From the NCBI RefSeq assembly GCF_039912695.1, contig NZ_JBDSPJ010000023.1, positions 1-64,000 of the forward strand: DNA of 64,000 nt. The letters run 5' to 3'. Each line of letters opens with the position of its first letter. Position 1 is the stretch's first letter. Under the pieces are notes generated by a model. The model had not been told where the DNA came from and did not search any database. It saw only the letters and a list, made by a program, of their open reading frames with translations. A program made the position numbers and the translations under genes. This stretch comes from Pseudolysinimonas_A sp039912695 (lineage in GTDB: Bacteria; Actinomycetota; Actinomycetes; Actinomycetales; Microbacteriaceae). Shown piece by piece: positions 60,478 through 64,000 of the stretch.

Positions 60478-61001
60478 AGGACCTTGACGGGTTCGCCGTG
60501 GCTGAGGCTGACGATGTGCGCCCGATCCTCGAGGCGTTCGGCGCGATCATCTGGCCGGCTCCGGCCGAGACTGCTGCTGCTTTCGCGGCCCAGTTGGGAT
60601 GGCAGATGACTCGCCCTCGCGCCGCCCAGACGACCCTCGCGGTGAGTTGGCGGGAAGCCGGGTTCGTAATGTTCCGTGGCGACCTCGACGAGATCCAGTT
60701 TTCGATCACCGACAGCATCCCGCTGGACCGGCGTGACGATCCGGCAACGGGTGCGGTGGTGCGAGCAGCGCACGCGGCCGAGAAGAAGGTGTTGAAGGAT
60801 CTGCTCGGGGAACCGACGGGATCGCGGGGCGGAACCGATCCGTCGGTCTGGTGGGATCTGCCCTCCGGCGGCCGGGTTCAGGTCAAACGCCTTCCGAGGA
60901 GCGTGCTGCTGAAACTTCAGTCGAAGCACCTGGTCGACCTGGCACGCAGCGAAGCACGCCTGGGCATCAATCCCGACCGGGTTTACGGAGTGGACGGATG
61001 A
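60474..61001 (+). CDS. Probable immunity protein (DUF6301-like)
   Basis: A 175-residue acidic soluble protein (DVRPILEAFGAIIWPAPAET, WREAGFVMFRGDLDEIQFSI, WWDLPSGGRVQVKRLPRSVL). It resembles, from memory, DUF6301 proteins that follow actinobacterial polymorphic toxins. The ATGA overlap with the toxin is the classic toxin-immunity arrangement. Binding to the nuclease tip is inferred. Confidence 0.65.
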   Translation: MKDLDGFAVAEADDVRPILEAFGAIIWPAPAETAAAFAAQLGWQMTRPRAAQTTLAVSWREAGFVMFRGDLDEIQFSITDSIPLDRRDDPATGAVVRAAHAAEKKVLKDLLGEPTGSRGGTDPSVWWDLPSGGRVQVKRLPRSVLLKLQSKHLVDLARSEARLGINPDRVYGVDG

Positions 61002-61342
61002 CGCCGATCGCGGCACCTTCGCCCGAGCAGCTTGAAGACCTTCCCGTGCAAGTCGACCGGGCGGCGAATGGCATCGTCACCGTCACGGCCTGGAGCGACG
61101 ACAACATGGTCACCGTCAGTTGGGACACGGCTCGCGGCACCGCCCAGATGGTCTGGCGTCAAGACGGTCAGGACTATCTGAGTGCAGATCGGTCGGACGT
61201 AACCGAAGTCTCGGTCCGCGAGCTCGGCGACGACGGGATCGAGTTTGTCGTCCTCTGGGGCGCCCCGCACGAGCAGCGTCAGCTAGTGGCTCGGGTTCTC
61301 GACCCGGTCGAGATGACCGACACGCCGGTCACGAATCTCTAG
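60998..61342 (+). CDS. Small beta-rich protein of the toxin operon
   Basis: A 114-residue protein (GIVTVTAWSDDNMVTVSWDT, MVWRQDGQDYLSADRSDVTE). Alternating short strands suggest a small beta domain. ATG at 60998 overlaps the preceding stop by 4 bp, so it is coupled to the immunity gene and may be a second immunity protein, adaptor or secretion chaperone. No family recognised. Confidence 0.6.
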   Translation: MTPIAAPSPEQLEDLPVQVDRAANGIVTVTAWSDDNMVTVSWDTARGTAQMVWRQDGQDYLSADRSDVTEVSVRELGDDGIEFVVLWGAPHEQRQLVARVLDPVEMTDTPVTNL

Positions 61343-61362
61343 GCCTGCAAGAGAATGGTGGG

Positions 61363-62310
61363 GTGTCCGATAGCCCCCTCGCCGAGAGTCCGTACACGGT
61401 GCTCGGCGTCTCGGAGCAGGCGAGCGATTCCGAGCTGAGACGCACGTATCGGCGCAAGCTTCGGGAAACTCATCCCGACACCGGCGGGGAGGCGGCCCGG
61501 TTCGACCTCATCCAACGCGCGTGGGAGCAATTGGGCACGCCCGAAGGTCGGGCCGCCTACGACTCGGGGGCCGCGCGGCCGGGGAGTCGCGCTAATCCAT
61601 CCGCGCGATCTTGGGCACCGCAGGCAACGTCGTCGCGAATGGGCTCGACGCGTCCGGAGTCACTGATGCACGGTCATGCCGGCAGGTGGAACCGCGAGCA
61701 GTACCTCGAGCTGCTGCACGAATGGGTCGGGGCGGGCGTCAACATCCCGGACCCGTACGACCCCAAGCTCGTTCGTTCGACGCCCCGCGCGGTTCGGCAC
61801 CCCCTCGCCTCCGCGATCGCTGAGGAGGACACGGCGATCGTGCTTGCCGGCCTCGGGATGGGCTTCACGGTCTGGAATAGCGTGCGAACTGCCTCGGGCG
61901 CTGTGGGGCAAGGTGCCGCGCGCAAAATCGACCACATCGTGCTCGGGCCGACCGGTCTCTGGGGGATGCTCAGTGAAGACTGGGGTGCCAGCGTGGCTGC
62001 GCGAGGCGGAGACATCGTCGGCCACGACATCCACCCGGACGAACGGCCGATGCACGACCTCGCGACAAGGGCGCGTGAGTTTGAACGGCAGGCGAAAGTC
62101 AGGTTCTCCGCGCTGGCGATTGTCGCCCCCGACGACGCGAGCCCCGAGGGCGTCGAGACCGTTGGGACAATCCGTGGCGCGCCCACGTTTCTCGTGCAGC
62201 GCGCTCGCCTCGCGAACCTCATCCGCGCACGCGAGCCCGGTGTCGCTTTCGGGGGAACCGACCTGTTTGAGGTGCGGACGCGCGTCCAAAGCGCCGCGCG
62301 CTTCGTCTAG
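61363..62310 (+). CDS. J-domain protein with degenerate NERD-like C-terminus
   Basis: A 315-residue protein. Residues 8-~68: DnaJ domain (YTVLGVSEQASDSELRRTYR, HPD at 37-39) and a short Ser/Arg linker. From ~110: KIDHIVLGPTGLWGML (Asp190, His191) matches the start of the NERD nuclease-related domain, but the expected (D/E)xK pair is replaced by SEDWG, so nuclease activity is doubtful. GTG start 20 bp after the previous stop. A Hsp70 co-chaperone role for the island's proteins is possible. Confidence 0.7.
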   Translation: MSDSPLAESPYTVLGVSEQASDSELRRTYRRKLRETHPDTGGEAARFDLIQRAWEQLGTPEGRAAYDSGAARPGSRANPSARSWAPQATSSRMGSTRPESLMHGHAGRWNREQYLELLHEWVGAGVNIPDPYDPKLVRSTPRAVRHPLASAIAEEDTAIVLAGLGMGFTVWNSVRTASGAVGQGAARKIDHIVLGPTGLWGMLSEDWGASVAARGGDIVGHDIHPDERPMHDLATRAREFERQAKVRFSALAIVAPDDASPEGVETVGTIRGAPTFLVQRARLANLIRAREPGVAFGGTDLFEVRTRVQSAARFV

Positions 62311-62328
62311 CCGCGGCAAGAGCGACGT

Positions 62329-63231
62329 TCAGGTGGCGCCGGTCACCAGGGTCAAGCGATGCTCGCTGCGGGAGACCGTGAGCCGCTGACCCCACGCGAT
62401 CGACAGGCGGTCGCGTTCGATGCCGTCGCCGAAGGCGACCAGCAGTTCCGACTCGGCGGTGAGGTCGAGGGTCTGGCCGGCATCGAGCAATCCGAAGCCC
62501 AGGCGGCGGCCGGTCGCCGGGGAGGGCCAGGCTTCCCGCACGAACCAGGCGAGCTGGGTTGACTCCGCGGGTGGCAGCAGGTCGACGAGCCCACGATCGT
62601 TGGCGATCGACGATGACCATCCGGTCGCCCCGGTCCCGGTGCCCACGATGATGCCTGACGACGACTGCCGTTCGGGATCCTGCTGCGGCACCGCGAGCGT
62701 GTAGCGCGACGACTGATGGCCGGGGTCACCGAGGTAGAGATCGTTGAGGGCGAGCAGGGTCTGGCCATCGTCGAGCGTCGCCTGCACCATCGCGCGCTCC
62801 TCGAACGCCGCCGTTCCGCGGCGCACGCTGGCGACGACCGCCGCAGCGTGGTCGGGAGAGTGCGGCACCAGGATGCCGGCGTTGCGGCCCGGCTCGGGGT
62901 CGACACCGATCACGGGCTGGCCCGCGAGGTACTTCGCGACGTTCGCCACCAGGCCGTCCTGGCCGACCGCGACGACCACGTCTTCGGGGGCGAAGAGGTA
63001 GCGGTCGAGGTCGGAACGTTCGACGCGCGCCTGGCGGACGTCATCCGGAAGGCTGGTGGACACGAGGTGCATCGCGTTCTCGATCGCCTCGTGGCGAGCC
63101 AGAACGTCGTCGATGTTGCGCCCTCGCGAGCGCAAGAAGAACTCAGCCTGGCCAAACGTCGCGTGCCGGTCGAGCAACTCCTCGTACTCCGACCTGCGGT
63201 ACACGAGGACGACCCGGGTGGGCAGTGCCAC
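62329..63231 (-). CDS. Divergent NAD-kinase-like protein
   Basis: A 300-residue protein of the NAD kinase/diacylglycerol kinase superfamily. The GGDG motif reads VAVGQDGLVANVAKYL (Gly-Gln-Asp-Gly), ALNDLYLGDPG matches the NE/D motif, GTGTGATGWSSSI replaces the TPTGSTAY substrate loop, and AFGDGIERDRL is the C-terminal GDG. It is likely a NAD(+)/NADH kinase relative, but the altered loops leave the substrate open. GTG start; coupled to the upstream SPFH gene by a 4-bp gap. Confidence 0.75.
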   Translation of the reverse strand: MALPTRVVLVYRRSEYEELLDRHATFGQAEFFLRSRGRNIDDVLARHEAIENAMHLVSTSLPDDVRQARVERSDLDRYLFAPEDVVVAVGQDGLVANVAKYLAGQPVIGVDPEPGRNAGILVPHSPDHAAAVVASVRRGTAAFEERAMVQATLDDGQTLLALNDLYLGDPGHQSSRYTLAVPQQDPERQSSSGIIVGTGTGATGWSSSIANDRGLVDLLPPAESTQLAWFVREAWPSPATGRRLGFGLLDAGQTLDLTAESELLVAFGDGIERDRLSIAWGQRLTVSRSEHRLTLVTGAT

Positions 63232-63235
63232 CGGT

Positions 63236-64000
63236 TCAGGCCTTCGGCGGTCGCACGGTGCTGAGCTGGGTGAGCGCCTGCGTCAACACGTCGGGCGTGA
63301 GGTTGAGCGTTCCGATCGACGGCAGGTTGCCCGCCACTTCCCGGAAGGCCATCGCGGTCAGGATGCTGGGGTCGACCCCCGCATACGCCGCGAGTTTCGC
63401 TTTCTCGGTCTCGGCTTCGGCCTTGCCGACCACCCGAACGCTGTCAGCTCGTGATGCCGACTCGAGCCCGAGCCGCTCAGCTCCAGCTTTGCTCGCGATG
63501 AGCGCGCTCGCGGCCTCCTCGGTCGCGCGGCGCTGAGCGTTGGCGCCCTCCTGCTGCACGAGCAGTTGCTCGCGGGTCGCGAGTTCGATCTTGCTCTGCA
63601 ACTCGTTCTCCGAGATGGTGCGCTCCTGCTCTACCGCGAGTGCTCGGCGCTCGTAACTCGCGGCATCCGCCTGCTGTTGCACTTTCTCGCGCACGGGAGT
63701 TTCGAGGGCTTTCTCGACGTCGGCCTGCGGACGAATCGAGACGATACGCACGGCGATCACCACGACCGAAGTTTCGGCCAGGCGCGCGTCGCCGACCAGC
63801 CCCTGCGAGGTGACTGCCCGCACCTTCGGAATCCCCGTGCCCAAGACCTCGGTGAGGGGCACGGTTGAGATGTACTCCACCGCGTACTGCTGAGCGAGTT
63901 CGGTGATGCGGGTGCCGACTTGTTCGAGCGGCTTACCGATCCAGCGCCCGTGATACGGGTCGATCGAGAAGTCGATCCGCGTCGCGGCGACCTCAGGGTC
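63236..64000 (-). CDS. SPFH/Band 7 (prohibitin/flotillin-like) protein, 5' cut by window edge
   Basis: At least 254 residues in frame to the last base of the window. SPFH part: FSIDPYHGRWIGKPLEQVG and VRAVTSQGLVGDARLAETSV, then a long charged coiled coil (~residues 120-200 of the visible part: ASYERRALAVEQERTISENE, ATEEAASALIASKAGAERLG) and FREVAGNLPSIGTLNLTPDV at the end. Such proteins form ring or scaffold assemblies at membranes. The NAD-kinase-like gene follows after 4 bp, implying a joint role. Confidence 0.85.
   Translation of the reverse strand, partial: DPEVAATRIDFSIDPYHGRWIGKPLEQVGTRITELAQQYAVEYISTVPLTEVLGTGIPKVRAVTSQGLVGDARLAETSVVVIAVRIVSIRPQADVEKALETPVREKVQQQADAASYERRALAVEQERTISENELQSKIELATREQLLVQQEGANAQRRATEEAASALIASKAGAERLGLESASRADSVRVVGKAEAETEKAKLAAYAGVDPSILTAMAFREVAGNLPSIGTLNLTPDVLTQALTQLSTVRPPKA

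Overview
The window is a high-GC actinobacterial chromosome segment. Three things point to Microbacteriaceae: frequent GTG/TTG starts, ribosomal proteins with long Ala/Lys or acidic tails, and the hexamer GGATGC/GCATCC recurring far above chance in ordinary genes. The family-level call is an inference; no 16S gene is present. Nearly all of it is densely packed core genome, with two small accessory themes.

Layout. 1-1823: 3' end of hutI and a solitary AbiEi/DUF559-like nuclease gene followed by a perfect palindrome. 2226-17425: the S10-spc-alpha ribosomal superoperon (rpsJ to rplO, secY, adk, infA, rpmJ, rpsM, rpsK, rpoA, rplQ), without rpsN, rpsD and map. 17433-20302: a tandem-GNAT gene and an OafA-type acyltransferase that separate rplQ from truA. 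20391-23788: truA, rplM, rpsI, glmM. 23799-26671: two small membrane proteins, a Ddn-like oxidoreductase and coaA. 26702-32636: glmS, acpS, alr, tsaE, tsaB, rimI, tsaD, a tightly overlapping cell-wall/lipid/t6A-tRNA run. 32674-35371: a THUMP-like methyltransferase (minus strand), groES behind two CIRCE operators and without groEL, rarD. 35417-41869: two lipoprotein binding proteins and livHMGF, a branched-chain amino acid importer. 42076-50636: guaB, a second AbiEi/DUF559-like gene flanked by palindromic repeats, guaB3, a KhtTU-like K+/H+ antiporter, SURF1, a DUF3817 protein and guaA. 50662-56212: a small lipocalin-like protein, BI-1, two small membrane genes, a glycerophosphodiesterase and pcrA. 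56209-62310: an accessory island. 62329-64000: a divergent NAD-kinase-like protein and an SPFH protein cut by the window end.

The most interesting segment is 56209-62310. It holds a divergent DUF6177-like pair and a plus-strand run of a small WXG-like protein, an 804-residue modular protein with a WXG-type N-terminus and a C-terminal PD-(D/E)XK-like nuclease domain, a probable immunity protein overlapping it by 4 bp, a 114-residue partner, and a J-domain protein with a degenerate NERD-like domain. It reads as a type VII-secreted polymorphic toxin module without secretion machinery nearby. A second theme is two AbiEi/DUF559-like nuclease genes, each ending at almost the same codon against its own perfect palindrome.

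Regulation visible in the sequence: many genes have a -10 of the form TAnnnT 6-7 bp before the start codon (leaderless promoters), several using the TAG stop codon of the preceding gene as part of the -10. Start-stop overlaps of 1-4 bp join most operon genes. No tRNA, rRNA, CRISPR array or insertion sequence was seen.
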